From: Spinacia oleracea
Lineage: Eukaryota > Streptophyta > Magnoliopsida > Caryophyllales > Amaranthaceae
Length of the DNA stretch: 64,000 nucleotides
Direction: 5' to 3'
NCBI RefSeq assembly: GCF_020520425.1
Contig: NC_079490.1
Span: 122,098,715 to 122,162,714, forward strand
A model generated the notes under the pieces. That model did not search any database and was not told the DNA's origin. It saw only the letters and a program-made list of their open reading frames with translations. Positions within the stretch are counted from its first letter, which is position 1. Every line of letters starts with the position of its first letter. The translations under genes and the position numbers were made by a program. This document shows positions 1 to 12,800 of this stretch, one piece after another.

Positions 1-377
1 TTGGCTTTCTATTATATTTAATGGCTGAGATTTTCCCCACTAACTTAAATAATAAAAAAATAAAAAAAAGATTTACAGAAAAATAAGCGTATACTGCTCC
101 TAAATTATAGGGGAAGTTTTTTTTTTTTTTTTTGGTATTTCCCACATCTTCATCATTATCAATTTTGGTGGGGAATCCTCTTTGTTTTCACGGGAAGATA
201 AATAAATTATTGATACTTGCACATAAATACATACTCAGTATTACGATTGAAGGCTTGCAGCCACAGTGATCAGTACTCAGACCATAACTCAATTTCTTCA
301 ACCTTGCAGTAATCTTATCGACATGAACGTTCTCCTGTCGCCCATCTCTCTTCACTACATACATATTTTTTTTCTGT
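1..377. other. AT-rich intergenic sequence, no gene seen
   Basis: I see no coding frame, RNA gene or transposon end here. There is an A-run near 50-70 and a T-run near 118-133. Confidence 0.5.
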
Positions 378-450
378 AGCCTATGTAGGATTTGAACCTA
401 CATCTTTGTGCGTTGCCACACAATGCTCTCCCATATTGAGCTAATAGGCT
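378..450 (-). tRNA. tRNA-like cloverleaf, probably a pseudo-tRNA
   Basis: Read on the minus strand this folds as a tRNA. There is a perfect 7-bp acceptor stem (AGCCTAT with ATAGGCT), then TA at positions 8-9. The D arm is closed by GCTC/GAGC. The T arm is GTAGG-TTCAAAT-CCTAC, a perfect 5-bp stem. The anticodon stem TTGTG/CACAA is also good, but its loop is 8 nt instead of 7, and no U33-anticodon-purine37 reading fits cleanly. The A/T-rich T loop looks more organellar or bacterial than nuclear. It could be a decayed organelle-derived tRNA or the head of a tRNA-derived SINE. Part of its 5' half is repeated in the duplication beside it. Confidence 0.4.
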
Positions 451-640
451 AGATTAAGAAATCGGTGGTTGCAACTCTTGCAAGCCTTGCTCTCCCATAT
501 TGAGCTAATAGGCTAGATTAAGAAATCGGTAGTTGCAACTCTTGCAAGCCAAAGAGTTTGAAGCATACTCAGGCAAGTAATTTAGCTAATAAGGCAATTT
601 GAGTTTGAAGCATACTCAGTAGCTAATAAGGTAATTTGAG
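424..640. repeat. two adjacent short tandem duplications
   Basis: A unit of about 64 bp is present twice (424-487 and 488-550), nearly identical. A second unit beginning GAGTTTGAAGCATACTC occurs at 554 and again at 601, the second copy slightly shorter. The first duplication copies part of the tRNA-like sequence. Confidence 0.85.
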
Positions 641-974
641 TGGCATATGAGGTATGATAAAACATCACATATACATTTAAATACTACTGTATCTCATTAC
701 CAACCAATTGCAAATGCCTTCGTATTACTCAATCTAGCCCACTTAAATCTACAAAAAACCAAATATTGTGTTGGAAGTACTCCATGGAGTAACTGGTGTA
801 ATAGCTTCAAATAGATCATTTAAAACACCAACAAAAACAAAAGCCCTCAATCAATTGCATAAATAATCAAGTTAATGTTTCAGAAATTTTCGAAAAATAG
901 AACTAACTTAATTGGGAAAAAAATTGATCAGATTAACATAACAAATTAATTGATTTTTCAACTATCCAATTACC
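641..974. other. AT-rich intergenic sequence, no gene seen
   Basis: No frame, repeat or element end recognised. Confidence 0.4.
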
Positions 975-1036
975 AACATGGTTTGAACCCCTGACCTTGA
1001 TTTTAAATAATAAAGCTTTTACCACCAAGCTATTAC
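975..1036 (-). repeat. tRNA-promoter-like (A box and B box) sequence, possible SINE relic
   Basis: On the minus strand, TAGCTTGGTGG (A-box-like, 1022-1032) precedes GGTTCAAACC (B-box-like, 980-989) by about 32 bases, the layout of an internal RNA polymerase III promoter. I see no clear SINE tail. A similar box pair lies at about 1947-2005 inside the minus-strand Helitron. Both may be old tRNA-derived sequence. Confidence 0.3.
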
Positions 1037-1104
1037 ATGTTTCATGTTATCATTGCAAAAAAATATATACATAACTAAATGTGAATGTTATTAATGTAGT
1101 AACT

Positions 1105-1132
1105 CGTGGCATCACCCGGGCCCAAAAACTAG
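1105..1132 (+). mobile_element. degenerate Helitron 3' terminus
   Basis: The sequence ACCCGGGCCC...ACTAG followed by T at 1133 matches the 3' end of the minus-strand Helitron that starts at 1541 (CGCCCGGGCCAC...ACTAG|T). The hairpin arm on the left has decayed. No 5' end was found upstream. Confidence 0.4.
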
Positions 1133-2704
1133 TTAACTAAACAAAATAAACTCACTAAGCTCATACAATGTATTTTATTGGACCTGTGTAACATTTATTG
1201 AACCTTTGCTGATTGCTAATCTATCTATACCTAGTCTATACCTAGGGAAACCACATTTGATTAGATGACATGTGTCAACACATTTGATTAAATGACACGT
1301 GTCATCCATTCTTTTTCCATCAATTTGATTTTTTATTTTATTTTTTCTTTGTTGTTTGATATTATACTCCGTACAACTCCAATCCTCTGGTTCACTCCAT
1401 CTTCCTCGTACAACATCAATCACCAATGTATTCATTCAATATTTTTCACTCCATCTTCCCTATTAACGCTCAATATTAATACACAATTTAATTTATGTAT
1501 TCTCTCAACTTTCAAAATTTACCTCTATATAAATCATATACTAGTTTGTGGCCCGGGCGTTGTTCCCGGTTTTACTTTTAGTGGAATTTACTTATTTTAA
1601 ATATGTGGGTATGTGGTGCTATTATCTGATTTCCATGCAAGATCAGTGGCCGATCAACAAACTTCCTTCCCATATCCGAAAATCAAAACAAAGTCGAGTT
1701 CTCTTCTTCATGATTAGTTGATTATTATACTCTTGTCAATGTTTCCCTCTTCCACACTCATAATTTCACTCCATTACCCTAAGTTTTTATTTTATTTTTC
1801 AAGCTTAAGTTGAGAAGAGAAGAATTGTACATTTATAAAGTAAGTAATTAATTCCCTTTTGTTTTTTTTTTTCCCTTTAATTCATTATTATTCATTTTAA
1901 AAAGGTTGTATTTATTATTTAAATAGAAAAATATAACATCATTGTGGCTAGCTAAGATGGTAAAAATGGTAACTTTTAATTCAAGAGGTCTAGTGTTCAA
2001 TCCTTGCTACATGCTTTTTGGTTGTCAACTACATGTCATGATACTTAGTAGTGGTTATGTGGCGTAATAAGGATGGATTTACGTGTAGGGCTGTGCAAAG
2101 AATCCGGAAAACCGAAACCGAACCCGAAAACCGAAAAAACCGAACCGAAAAAGCGGGTAACCGAACCGAAAGAATAGGGTTAGGGTCGGATTTTTTTATT
2201 TAAAAAAAAAACCCGAACATAACATGCGGGTAACCGACCCGAAAAGCGGGTAACCGAACCGACCGAAATTATAAAATTTAATTTAAAAAATAAATAAATA
2301 AGTATACATTTATCCATTTATTCAAATCAATTTTATTTACAGTATTGAAAATTTGAAATTTTTGATTTCCCCCCTAAATTTCCCCCCTAAATTCCCACCT
2401 GAATTTTCACATACTACATTACTACTCCAGGTCTCCAGCCCAATAGGCCCAACCGACTCCAATACTCCAATTGCAAAGTAAAATTAGGGTTTTACACTTT
2501 CAGTTTTCAATTTTCACATTCAACCTTTCAACTTCCTCAAAACAAAGAGAGAGAAAGAGAGACCCTAAAAACTAAGAACAGAGTAAGAGTCGTTCTATTC
2601 TGGCGTTCTCCACCTTCAGTGACTTCATCCATCTTGTTTGGTAACTGGTAAGTTATTTGATTGTTAAAATTTTGTTTCATTTTTACTTATATCTCAATCA
2701 AAAG

Positions 2705-3005
2705 GTCTTGCGCGCACAAGGTGTACAATAAATTTATTGTACACCAAGATAACTTTTACCCATATTTTCGTAACTTTAACCTAGTTTTGATTAACTTTTA
2801 TATTAGTAAAAAAAAGTTGATCGAAATGATTATATGATTAATTTTATACATTATTAGTGGTTTTGAAGAAATATGTTTTTACTGAAATGAAAAAATTTAT
2901 CACTAAAAAATAGATAACTTTTACATATATAAGCTTAACTTTTACACATTTTGAGTTAACTTTTACTCCGGTGTACAATATTTATTGTACACCCTTTGTA
3001 AATAA
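2705..3005. mobile_element. MITE with palindromic ends in the hAT leader intron
   Basis: Each end is itself a palindrome built on GGTGTACAATA...TATTGTACACC: 2720-2745 is a perfect 26-bp palindrome and 2970-2993 a 24-bp one. The flanks are weakly inverted too (ACAAGG / CCTTTGT). The inside has repeated TAACTTTTAC. At about 300 bp, with no coding capacity, this is a MITE-like or fold-back element. Confidence 0.6.
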
Positions 3006-3620
3006 GAATTTGTGTATCTCAATTGTTTATGAGTTTTGTAGATTTTAGTTTGTTCTTGCTAATTCTTCTTATCTTTCTGTTTTAATTGATTTGATTCATA
3101 GTTCAAAATACAATTATAAATGATTTATGATAGAAAGATGGTAAATTTTCCACAGCAAGTCAGCAACCGACATAATAGTGCAAATATTTGGATTTTTAGA
3201 ATAATTCCCAAAAAAGAACAATTAATTCAGCTTCGAATTGTGTGTGTTTATTCATTCTCACATTGTGTGTGAATTTTGCGAGTATGATAAGTTGATAACT
3301 GGTGATGGAAATTTGATTCATGATAAGGTTGTTTAGGAGAGACTAGAGTACGATGCTTCTGAATATCTTCTTAATGAAGATTATTGGTTCCTCAATTGAG
3401 TCGGTATTCTATCTGGAAGGGTATATTGATCCTTGTATCTGTGATGCGGTGCCTGTTATGGAGATTTTAGTTTCTGGTCTTCTATATAATATTGTAATAC
3501 CTTTGTTACTGTTCTTCAACTTTCAAGTGTTTCATACTCTTTTATTAATGTTTATTTCAACTGCAAACATTCAATCAATTAGTTTCTAATTTAATTGTGC
3601 ACTCACATCTGGAGGAACAC

Positions 3621-5862
3621 ATGTCGACCCCTTCAACTGGAAGCCCCTCGCCGGACTTTGAAGGATCGCCTGACTTCAGCCCTCCCCACAACCGCACGCC
3701 ATCAACTGCAAATGCTACTAGATGCCCAGTGCCTCCACCTCCAAAAATGGCCAGAAGAAAAGGCACTAAAAGAAGGAGATCATGGGTATGGGATCATTTT
3801 ACTAAGTCTGATTCTGATGCTGAGTTAGCCATTTGTGCTTATTGTGAAAAAGATTTTGCGTGTTCTACTTATAATGGAACTAGTTCTTTGTCTAATCATC
3901 TCCTAAGGTGCAAAAAATATCCACCTAATGTTGATAAGTATCAAAAAATTTTGTCATTTCAAGCTGGTAGTGTACGTTCTGATGGTAGTATGCAACCTCC
4001 TAGGCTTGAAAATTGGAAATTTGATTATGATGCTTGTAGGAAAGCTTTGGCAAAAATGGTAATTATTGATGAGTTGCCTTTTAGGTTTGTAGAACGTCAG
4101 GGATTTCGTGAATTTTGCCAAGTAATGCAACCAAAATTTGGCATTCCTTCACGTTTTACTGTAACCAGGGACTGTTTTGGTATCTATGGGGAAGAAAAGG
4201 AAAACTTAAAGCAGTATTTTAAACACACTAAGCCTAGAATTTGCCTCACAACAGATACATGGACTTCTTGCCAAAATCTTAGTTACATGGCTTTGACTGG
4301 ACACTTCATAGATGATAACTGGAAGTTGCATAAAAAAATTCTGAACTTTTGTCCGGTGTCTAGTCATTCTGGGGAAGCAATTGGGAAGGCTGTTGAGGGA
4401 TGTTTGCTTGATTGGGGAATCGAAAATGTGTTTACCATAACAGTAGATAATGCTAGTTCTAATGACGTGGGGATTGCACATTTGAGAGAAAGGCTTAATA
4501 GTTGGGATGGGTGTATTTTAAATGGTGAGTTTTTGCATATGAGGTGTGCTTCTCATATACTAAACTTGATAGTCAGAGATGGTTTAAAAGAATGTGGTCG
4601 TTCTGTTCTGAAGTTGCGCACTGCTGTTAAATATGTACGTTCATCTCCAGCTAGGTTGCAAAGGTTTAAGGCTTGTGTCCAACAAGAGAAGATAGAAAAT
4701 AAGAGTCTTATGTGTCTAGATGTAGAAACTAGATGGAATTCTACATTTTTAATGCTGGAAAGTGTTTTAAAGTTTCAAAAAGCTTTGATTTTGTTGTCTA
4801 AAAATGATGGAAGATTTCGTGCTGAGTTTGTGAAGTTTGATGGACTGCCTAATGATGATGATTGGGATTGTATTCGTAACTTGGTCTTGTTTTTAAAGAT
4901 GTTTTATGAAGCTACAATAAGGTTGTCTGGTTCACTTTATGTCACTGAAAACATGTATTTGCAAGAAATTCTTGGAATTGGGATGATGATATCAATGAAA
5001 TGTGATACTACAACAGATCCTAAGCTTAGAAAGATGACATTAAGCATGAAAAAGAAGCAAGAAAAATACTGGGGAAACATTGATAAAATAAATTTAATGT
5101 TATTCATTGCTGTGCTTCTTGACCCAAGGCGTAAATGGAAGTATGTGAATTGGGTAATTGGTAAATCATATGATGATGATGTTGTTGCGAACTTGCGTAG
5201 TAGAATTGGGGATACTTTGGGTGCTATGTATGCATCATATGCTGCCAGGTATACTCCATGTGAAGGTGGTTCTGGTTCTACTTCAATGAATGAAGGACTA
5301 AACGAAGAACTTCCAGAAATGGAAGATACTCAGGCCATTTTGGAGCGTCAGTTTGAGAGAGAGCAAGGAAATGGAGGCTATGAAAAAACTGAGTTGGACA
5401 AGTATTTGGCAGAGGATTGTGAAAAATGCCCGGGTAAGACCTTTGATATATTAGATTGGTGGAAGAAAAATTCAGCAAGGTTTCCCGTTGTTTCTAGGAT
5501 GGCCAGGGATGTGTTGGCTATGCCTGTTTCTAGTGTTGCTTCGGAATCAGCGTTTAGTACTGGTGGAAGAATTCTTGACTGGTTTAGGAGCTCTTTAAGT
5601 CCAAGAACAGTAGAGGCATTAATTTGTTCTCAAGATTGGCTAAGGAATTCACATGCTCCACTTCTTGTCGAGGAGGCTATTGAGGAACTAGAGAAGCTTG
5701 AAGCAGGTATTGTCGTACTGTATTTTTACTCTATTCTTTCAATTTTTTCTCTGTTTTTTATTATGCAATTTAATTAATAAAGTAATTATGTTGTTTGATT
5801 CAGATTTGGTAGAGGCATCTCTCCTCAATGAAATTGAAATCTTGAACATGTATGATGATTAA
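3621..5862 (+). CDS. hAT transposase (BED zinc finger, RICESLEEPER/DAYSLEEPER type), 714 aa
   Basis: This enzyme cuts and pastes hAT elements in the nucleus. The coding sequence is 3621-5706 joined to 5804-5862. The intron has GT-AG borders and restores a short C-terminal tail ending EILNMYDD. Domains, numbered from this start: an N-terminal Pro/Ser-rich stretch, then a BED-type zinc finger at about 45-95 (CAYC...HLLRC), the RNase H-like core with its plant-specific inserts at about 130-500, and the hAT dimerisation domain at about 600-690 (ELDKYL, DILDWWKKN, PVSSVASESAFSTGGRI). I chose the ATG at 3621 because no ATG in this frame lies further upstream after the stops. An untranslated leader exon probably ends at the GTAAGT near 2648. 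No stop or frameshift is visible, so the protein may still be functional. The CACTA insertion lies downstream of the stop codon and leaves the frame untouched. Confidence 0.93.
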
Positions 5863-6172
5863 TGGCCGGAGATCGTTGCCCGTTTGCTGCTGAAGTTATC
5901 AGTTTGTTGCTGTTGTAGCTGTTTTAGTTGATGTTTTATTTAATGTTTTAGTTAATGTATTAATGTTGGATAATATTTCCTTTATTTTGGATGTTTGGAT
6001 GTTTGGATATTGATGTTATGTATGCTAAACTATTGGTGTATTTGACTGCTAAATGCTAATGTTGGATTGAGGAAATTTCTACTCTAAGTACTCTCCTTAG
6101 ATCAGTTGGTAATTTGGTATGCTACGCTGCTCAGTGCTCATCTGAATATATGATATTCTGATGTAGTGATGT

Positions 6173-6500
6173 CACTAGTACAAAAAAGGGATATTGCTTC
6201 GAGCCTAAAAGGGGTTATTGATTCGTATTATGTGCGAAGCATATAGACTCGATGCAATTGAAGGCATTCAATTGCTTCGCACAAGTGCGAAGCATTTAAG
6301 ACTCCTATTGCATTGCACTTACCAATATTTCGAAGCATTTGATCGTAGCAACTATTAAAACGTACTAGCAATTGCTTCGCGCCTATCAATTGTTCGAAGC
6401 ATTAAAAGTTCTAATTGCTTCGAACTTATGAATTATTCAAATCAATTGATTTAAGTAATTGCTTTGGTCTCAATCGTAAGCCCGAAGCAATATATGCAAC
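6173..6500. repeat. CACTA left subterminal motif region
   Basis: The motif TTGCTTCG and its complement CGAAGCAA/CGAAGCAT recur about every 20-40 bp in both orientations (near 6196, 6228, 6260, 6290, 6330, 6375, 6398, 6416 and 6480). In En/Spm the subterminal repeats bind TnpA, and this motif is the natural candidate here. Confidence 0.75.
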
Positions 6501-6850
6501 TTTTCTATTTTTAAAAAATATTCCACAAAGAGGGAATAACACCTCCATTTACAACGAGGCAATCTAGTATACCACACATCCCATCATCTATCTCCAAAGC
6601 GCTTCATTTTGTACCAATAATAAGCAATTAAAATCAAAAAAAAAAATCAACTATCATAAAATATTGCCCATGACCAATACAAAATCATTAACCATTCAAA
6701 ATCCATAAAATCATCCTAAAACGACATCTGTTACAAGTTGTCCAAAACATCAAAATATTTCAAAACAAATAAAACTGCAATGGAAGATAAGCTTTAACAG
6801 TTACAAGTAAATATCTTCTAATAATAGTAGCTTTTAATTCTAACAAAATA

Positions 6851-9800
6851 CTATACTTCAGGAGATACAAAGTCCAAAAAGTATAGAGCCCAACAAGTTA
6901 AAACTTCACGAATTTGCCCATTAGTATAAGGTTTAGACACCTTAAAATCCTGGAAAGAGAAAAAAAACAATGTTAACATATATAATATCTATAGAGATCA
7001 TTAACTTAAATTTATTTAAAAAAATTCGTACCTTGAATAGATTTTCACTTCCACTATATGAGTGGACTATGTCATACATGAACCTTGAAGTAAAATACCC
7101 GCACTCAGTACCCCCATCCTGTTGAGCACACTAGAGAAAACCAATTTAATATTTCATAGGTCAACAAGTCATCACTTAAATTAAATTTCCAAAAAAGAAA
7201 TGATAAAAACTGTAGATATTTACCACAGCAGCACCCCATTGTAATTGTGGACCTTTACTTTTCCCACCATATGCCTTGTAAGTTTCGAAGGCACTGTTCA
7301 ATTATCATTATTCACAAATATTATGAGATAATTGTACAAATTAATCAATTTATAGATAAATGTTGAAAAAATAAATATGAACTTACCTATCCAATACCAC
7401 TCTTATTGCTAGGCTGCGTTTCTTCTTAATTGAATCAAATACGTGAACCGTATTTATGGTAGGGTAAATCACAAGAAGCACCCAATGATTGCTACATGTT
7501 TAAAGAACCAATGAACAAAATTAGCTATTGTTTATATGATAAAGGAAATCCTATAATAATAAGAATGTCAATAGCGTGTGAAATAATATTTACCACTCGT
7601 ACTGGTTCTGCGAGTAGAATCATTCTAGTCTGAATCCAACCTCTATTGTGAATATTTCATTTTCTTTACATTTATAGTGGGCTTCATCAGTGGAATAGGG
7701 CTATTACTGGTTCTGCGAGTTCCCTTTGCAAATGTTTTAGCTCTAATTTACTTTCTAAAGCATACTACGGGGACATATGTGCAGGGTTAGCAGAACAGTG
7801 ACAAAAAAACTTCTGATGCACGTTGGATGTGATGTCTTGGCTGTAGCGTCTAGTGAGGAATGTTTGTTAGCTATCTCCCGAGAATACAGGGTGGTATTAC
7901 TTGATTTGTCTATGCCGATTTGATGGCTTTGAAGTTGCTGTTCAAATAAGAAAAGGGTTCTCAAAGCGTCATGAAAGGCGTTAATTGTAGCACTCAATGG
8001 GAGTGCGGACAGGTTGACCCGAGAAAATTATGTCAGGGTTGGTATGGATGGTTGCGTATTGAAACCTATATCTGTTGATAAAATGAGAAGTGTTTTATCT
8101 GAGCTCCTAGAAAGACGAACTGTGTTTGAGCCGCTCTAGGTATTTGTAGAACACATGGTTCAGTGATATAAAGGAAGGGAGAAACATAGATTATTCTAGG
8201 CATGACAAGATAGTGCTGCCAAATTTCTCTCTTGTTTTTACTTTCTTTAATTTTTCTTTGTAACCAATCGGGTGACTGGAGGTGTTGGTGTCTGACATTC
8301 AGTTCCAGGTGTTCATTCAATGTATATACCATAGTGTTGAGAATATCACAAAACATTCAATGTATATACCATAGTGTTGAGAATAGCACAGAACTACAGA
8401 AGAGGCAGTTATCAAGCAATGCTAATTAAACAGATATAGAATAGCACTTTTAACAGATTGCCACAGGGGAGCTAAAATTGACAATTCTGTGGCAATTTTG
8501 CGGCTTTTTTTTAATATTTATTTTGGACAATCATTGGTAACTACAGTAGTTAACTACCAAATGTATGATATTACTCAAGTGTACATAAAATTTCAAGCTG
8601 CAGGAAGGGCTTCAACTAAACTGAGATCAATGGTGGTGAGCTTTTGGTGTTAACTTTATCAAAGCTTGGCTCGAGATGTACTACCTAAGAAGCCTAGGCC
8701 AAACATGAGGCCTGATTAGTGATTACACTTGTTCTGCCTTTTATTAGAGTTTCTATTTTTGACAACTTAGTTTATTTGAAAAGAATATACTTCGTATTTA
8801 TTTTGATGTCAAAAATATTACTCCAACAACAAATATATTTCTTTTGATGTAAAAATAATACTCCAACAAATCTATATCTATCAAGAGTAGGTGTTAAGAT
8901 TATCTTACTTCTGATGATATGGGGCTAGGATCTTTTGATTGTTTTCGGAAGCTGCTTTCATTACCCTTGCCATGTATTCACATGCTTCATCTATGTTCTC
9001 CGAACTTGCCAACAATGTAGTTGCTGAAATCAATTGCGGACACATGAATGTGATTGAGTCAACACTCAAGTTCTTGCATTTTTCGTGTAAGGCCCTAAAC
9101 ATATTGCACAAGAAAAAATAACCATTAGATATTAAAGTCCAGTTTTTATAACTATAACATAAAGCTATTAAAATTTAATAAAGAAGTTTAAGATATCTGA
9201 CATGATGAATATTTGTATGGTTGATATATTTAACCAAGCCCCACTGAGAAGTTGGACAACATCCTCCTTTGAGATATAGCTAGAAAATTTTTCCTTGTAT
9301 CCGAATACCTCAGCATCTAATTGAAAAGATATGGATTCCACACCAGGGGGCAGATCAGTAAGAATATTAGCGAGTCGTTTGCATGACTCACTCAAATGCT
9401 TCATTACACTATGTGAAACAAGTGGCGTCCTTTCCATAGTGAACTCAACAGTGTTTTGAGTATCAACAATTTTTTCCTTATCCCGCTTGTCCTGTTAAGA
9501 AACGCACAATTTAATTAGGGAAATTTCCATTAGTACACTCCTACTATTGACTTTTACCAATAGTACACTCACTTCTAATTATATTGCCAATGGTACACTT
9601 AAACTATTTAGTTTCTTATTATCCTTACTATTTTCATTAAGTAGCTTAACTATAGTTAATTATTAGAAAATAAAAAACAAATAAAAACCTAAAAAGTTGA
9701 TGAACGAGAAACCTAGACACGTTTTCTTCCTCCCTGTACTCCTCTCTTCTTCCCCTGTCATCTAAAAACCTAGAAAAATTCTACAAGGTCTACACTTCTC

Positions 9801-12800
9801 TTTGGAATTGTAATCTTTAACAGCAAAATTGTTGGGAAATTATTCAACTTGACCTCAATTGGTGAATCAGTTTTTGGGGCAATTTTGTTGCCACTTTGAT
9901 CGAGTATATAATTGAAGCGATCATTGACGGTGGAACAAGGAGGTGTGTTAATTACTCACTTTAATTCAAAAATTCTTTAAATTTGGTTATTATCTGTAAC
10001 TTTGCACCTTCTATGTGATCAATTTCAATTTGTAACTTGATTCCCGGTTGTTAATTAGGTTTTGCAATTTCACTCTGTTTAAGCGTTGATAACAAATACT
10101 CCTTATGATATATGAATCATGTCTCAAGCAAGATACTACTGATGTTGCTTGAAGGTAATTTTTCTAATTCCATTTATGGCACTTTTGATTATTACTAAAG
10201 CTCCTTATAAAAGGAACACATCAAGAAAAGGATTTTAAATCATGGAATTAGCAAAATAGATACTCGAATGATGAATGACTGATGTAACAATAATGTAAAC
10301 GCATATAATAAACCATTAATAATCAGTAACAATTTTTGCAAAGGCCACATTCTAATACCATACTAATAACGTAATAGTAGAGTATTAGGATTATACTAAC
10401 ATTTGTAGTTTAAGACTAGTCTAACTCTTATCTTAACAGTAGCCAACATCCATCTGATTGTCTCTTGCCAGCTCCATATTTTCATTCAGTTTATTGTTTG
10501 CTCTTGTATTAGCTACTCTGGGTTAACATGGGTATGCCAATCGGTTTTGAATTGTGTTATAAAACCATGAAACTATAAGATTGTCAGGACATTGTTTCCG
10601 GTATGTGTATAAAAGCTTGAGTTGTATTGATTGAGCAATGCTCATATTTATAGTACAAGAGTTGACGCAAGACAATCCTAAAACAATTAGGTATTGAACT
10701 CTAATGAATCCTATATAATAATACTACTGCCTACGTAACTTTAATCTAGGCTAACTAAACCACTAAGACTTAGGAATAGTAATATTAGTTAACCTCTAAC
10801 TCTAAAACTTGTTCAGTTGCATTGGAATTATAATTATACCATAATTCTGCAACAGTATCTCTTAGGTAAGTGAATTTATGCTTGAGATAAAGTCCCAAAT
10901 TCAGGAAAAAAAATCTGGTGTTTGACTATATGTGTGACAGTACCTATTTCAGGAAAGATAGGATGCAAACCCCTTATCTGAACTATCCCACCAATACAAA
11001 CTCTCAATTACTTTGCCATATAGTAAACAAAGAAATTGGAATTCTAATTTAGAGTTGACCTTGAATGAGCCAACAAAACATATACATATACAAGTATACT
11101 ACACCACCAAGGTCATTAACTTCTCTTTCCAGGTTGGTAGAAAAATAAATTTAGACACCTGATACATGTATATATTCTGCCAATACTTCACAGAATTCTC
11201 ACATTCATAACCCCAGATAATTCTTCAATCTTACAGGATGGTGTGATTTATTTGATTAGCACCCATCTCTTAATGGAAGCAAACATTGGAAATTATATGC
11301 AAAAACTGCTCATGCTCCATAAAATAATTTGGGGTTGCCTAAGAAACTAGAAACAGTGGCAATTATCTTTTTGTTTGCTATACTGATACATGATTTTCAA
11401 TTTTTTTTTTTTTTGCAGAATGGATAATGATGGTAGAGTTTAAATAAATAAATCATACTCTATACCTGTACCTTCAACTTCATAGACGAATCAGGCTCCA
11501 CAACGATATCACTACTAACAGCAACATTAATCGCTAACGGTTGGTCGCTACTCATCTTGCGTCGCGGAACAAACTCCTAATAAGAGGTCAAATTGTCATC
11601 ATTTATGCTTCGAGATTAATATTAAAATTACATGAAATTAGAATATTAAACAAATTACCTCGTCCCCTATAATCAATTTTCTAGGCCATTGGACGAAACT
11701 TTTTACGGCTCCCCCAACATCCTTCATCTCTAAGTTGGGTACAGGTAGAGGTGCAGTTTCATAGCCAGGAACACATGAGTTCACACTAACTTTCAAATAA
11801 CCAGGCTTCATTGCAGAATGGTGTACTACATCTTCAGCATTGAACGGATATGCTACACCCCTAGCCACGACTACTAATTGTTGGGAATCATCAAGTTGGC
11901 ACAGACGACATGCTAAAGGACTCTAAAACATTATTCGACACCCAGCATTAGTAAAGTACTAAAGTACAGTAAAATACTATAGTGAATTTACGAATAATTT
12001 AATATACATATAATATATACTTTGTCCTTGACTAATGTCACTTTAACCAATTAGAAAAATATCATTTACAGCAATGACAACAGAAAAGGAGAAGTGCAAC
12101 TTAGATCATACCTTCAACTCCGCAAATGGGTCAGAATTAGGCTCTAGCTCCACAGAAGGTGAGTTGCTACGACTCCGTGTAGTGGTTGTAGTGGTTGTGG
12201 TCTTTCCAATCTCCATCCCAACCGGCAATTTTAGACCTAATTTTGTCACCAAGTTAATGAATTTTTCCTCAACTACGGCCTCCATTTTCTTTTCCATCAT
12301 AGCTATAGTTTCCTTTCGCACTTGCTCTATTCTAGCCTCAAAATCGCCTTCAATCTTTTTTAGTCCGGCTTGTGAGAAATGATCATATTCTCCATTATTT
12401 CGAACCGGTTTCCCCCAATATGCTTGATGGCCGATTGTTCCTCCAACTGTAACCACACGTCCACGACGGTCTTTCTTTCCAAGGGAACGGGATAAGACAT
12501 CATCTTGCCTATGTGGAGTCCAAATTCCTTGCTCGACTTCCTGAACCTCCTTGTCCTATTGACAAACACATGCATTTATTAAAGAATTACAAAAACACAT
12601 TTTTTAGCAAGAAATAAATATATTAATCGACGAACAAAAGTGTATGTACAAAGGAAAAACTACCACAACTTACTATTTTTTCACCAACCAGGCGTGCTTC
12701 ATCTTTAGGGAAAACATATTCTCCTTTTTCGTTTTTCTTTTGCCGGCCAAAAATCCAATTTAGATGTCGTTTTCTCATGGTTGAATCTGTACTTCCGACT

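Noticed and set aside
424-640. CRISPR-like direct repeats
   Set aside because: There are only two copies of each, without regular spacers, and the sequence is a plant nuclear genome. They are simple tandem duplications.
3595-3828. Plus-strand frame of 77 codons at the start of the hAT gene
   Set aside because: It is an out-of-frame shadow of the BED-finger region of the transposase.
7755-8429. Short open frames on both strands over the captured receptor exon
   Set aside because: The minus-strand frames are shadows. The plus strand carries the receiver-domain exon in three pieces with clear family residues.
12106-12456. Poly-Thr stretch as a separate small protein
   Set aside because: It is part of exon 4 of the TnpA-Ulp1 gene, and the frame continues in phase on both sides.
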